Of a DNA stretch of 64,000 nucleotides, positions 63,493 through 64,000 are shown piece after piece. The notes beneath the pieces were generated by a model, which had not been told where the DNA came from, made no database searches, and saw only the letters and a program-made list of their open reading frames with translations. Positions within the stretch are counted from its first letter, which is position 1, and the number at the start of each line of letters is the position of its first letter. The stretch is taken from assembly GCA_005223125.1 (NCBI GenBank), contig NJBH01000002.1, positions 171,950 to 235,949 of the forward strand, in the 5' to 3' direction. This stretch comes from Promethearchaeota archaeon Loki_b32. GTDB lineage: Archaea; Asgardarchaeota; Lokiarchaeia; Sigyniarchaeales; SOKP01. Made by a program: the position numbers and the translations under genes.

Positions 63493-63696
63493 ATGAACGA
63501 AAAACATACAATAAAAGATAAAAATATTAGAAATGGATTACGCTGTTTAGCATGTTTTACCTGTGATCAGTATCTACCGTTAGATTATAAAAATGTTGAA
63601 TTGGAACAAGATATAAAAAATTTTAAGGAAAGGCATAGAACCCACATGACAAGCGTAATTGCGCTAAGTGAAATGACCCAATCATACTTGCCTTGA
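63493..63696 (+). CDS. Small zinc-finger-like protein
   Basis: A 67-aa protein with CLACFTC (about 18-24) and, further on, FKERHRTHMTSV (HRTH, about 45-56), together giving a C2H2-like pair set of ligands. Short zinc-finger proteins are common in archaeal viruses. A second frame with the same layout follows at 63722-63904 (Cys pair, then FEKTHRGHRTQ), so the two are likely tandem relatives. ATG start, no ribosome-binding site seen. Confidence 0.5.
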   Translation: MNEKHTIKDKNIRNGLRCLACFTCDQYLPLDYKNVELEQDIKNFKERHRTHMTSVIALSEMTQSYLP

Positions 63697-63721
63697 CTTG
63701 CATGTTTATTACCAACCATAG

Positions 63722-63904
63722 CCATATAGTTTCGATTGCCATGTATATTGCATTATTAATGTTAATAATTATAAAGCTATACAATTATTACAACAATTTG
63801 AGAAAACACATCGTGGACATAGAACTCAAATAATAAACATTGATGAATTAAAAACAAAAGCCCCATCGGACATTGGTTATACATGTGTATCAGACTTGAA
63901 TTGA
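63722..63904 (+). CDS. Second zinc-finger-like frame, start missing or frameshifted
   Basis: Open between the stop at 63719 and TGA at 63902-63904, it reads PYSFDCHVYCIINVNNYKAI and further QLLQQFEKTHRGHRTQIINI. It resembles the preceding 67-aa protein (C-x3-C, HR-x-H, then I/V-x-I-x-E). No ATG, GTG or TTG starts it; either ATT is used or a frameshift after MFITNHSH (63701) broke it. Marked tentative. Confidence 0.35.
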   Translation, partial: PYSFDCHVYCIINVNNYKAIQLLQQFEKTHRGHRTQIINIDELKTKAPSDIGYTCVSDLN

Positions 63905-63905
63905 G

Positions 63906-63910
63906 AGGAG
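63906..63910 (+). promoter_or_regulatory. Shine-Dalgarno AGGAG before an ATA start
   Basis: AGGAG ends 9 nt before the ATA at 63920. A TAA at 63911-63913 closes the frame upstream, and the next ATG is nine codons further in, so ATA is the start at normal distance. Confidence 0.45.
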
Positions 63911-63919
63911 TAATATAAA

Positions 63920-64000
63920 ATACCATTCCCAACTAAAAGAGAAATGGAATATATGAGGAAATATATCTATGATCATTTAGATAACTTTCATGGAACATTA
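63920..64000 (+). CDS. Start of a gene running out of the window, probable ATA start
   Basis: After AGGAG and 9 nt, ATA begins the frame IPFPTKREMEYMRKYIYDHL-type sequence continuing to the window end (27 codons visible). Nothing identifies the family. An internal ATG (nine codons in) would be far from the ribosome-binding site. Belongs to the accessory region. Confidence 0.4.
   Translation, partial: MPFPTKREMEYMRKYIYDHLDNFHGTL

Overview
The window is AT-rich, gene-dense archaeal DNA that looks like an Asgard (Promethearchaeota), most likely Lokiarchaeia-type, genome. The taxonomic signal is the gene mix: a two-domain Roadblock/LC7 protein, an MglA/Arf-like small GTPase, a longin-like protein with winged-helix regions, three JAMM (JAB/MPN) metalloprotease-domain proteins, a PAC2-family proteasome assembly chaperone homologue, and a protein whose N-terminal domain I recall from Lokiarchaeia leucine-rich-repeat proteins. 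This assignment is inference; no rRNA or tRNA gene is visible.

Layout. 1-20.6 kb is housekeeping and redox metabolism: 4Fe-4S ferredoxins, a peroxiredoxin, the PAC2 protein, an AfpA-like flavoprotein, a PhlG-like hydrolase, IscS and IscU, a MobA-like nucleotidyltransferase, a beta-CASP-like nuclease, a CocE/NonD hydrolase, a nitroreductase, a copper P-type ATPase with a separately translatable C-terminal metal-binding domain, cysteine synthase, an MFS carrier and a 10-TM protein with winged-helix tails. 20.7-31.1 kb holds small regulators and two tandem coiled-coil JAMM proteins, then an A-type flavoprotein whose 3' end is duplicated (152 bp) on the far side of a 2-kb segment, a zinc-ribbon protein and a third JAMM protein. 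31.2-41.4 kb holds a fused ChlI/ChlD-type chelatase-like ATPase, a COG2232-like ATP-grasp enzyme, the Roadblock protein, a PHP phosphatase and several small hydrolases and a methyltransferase.

41.5-50.8 kb is an accessory island. Both edges carry broken copies of a divergent glycerophosphodiesterase/DedA gene pair. Inside are a GIY-YIG protein, a DUF4145-like protein, an Abi_C-like protein, two proteins ending in a shared RNYIHIS motif, and small membrane proteins; two of its genes share a 61-bp upstream element. I infer a defence-type island in a recombination-prone locus. 51-55.9 kb returns to Asgard-type trafficking and signalling proteins (longin-like, GTPase, 7-TM). 55.9-64 kb looks like a mobile or virus-derived segment: an unrecognised 1322-residue protein with locally higher GC, a ParB-like mini-protein, AbrB-like and zinc-finger mini-proteins, and a Lys/Glu-repeat protein.

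Translation signals are informative. Many genes are leaderless, but a subset has a clear Shine-Dalgarno (GGAGG / AGGTG / GAGTG) about 6-9 nt before the start. Four such genes have no ATG, GTG or TTG at the expected place and instead show ATT or ATA, including the textbook IscU N-terminus. These suggest non-canonical initiation.
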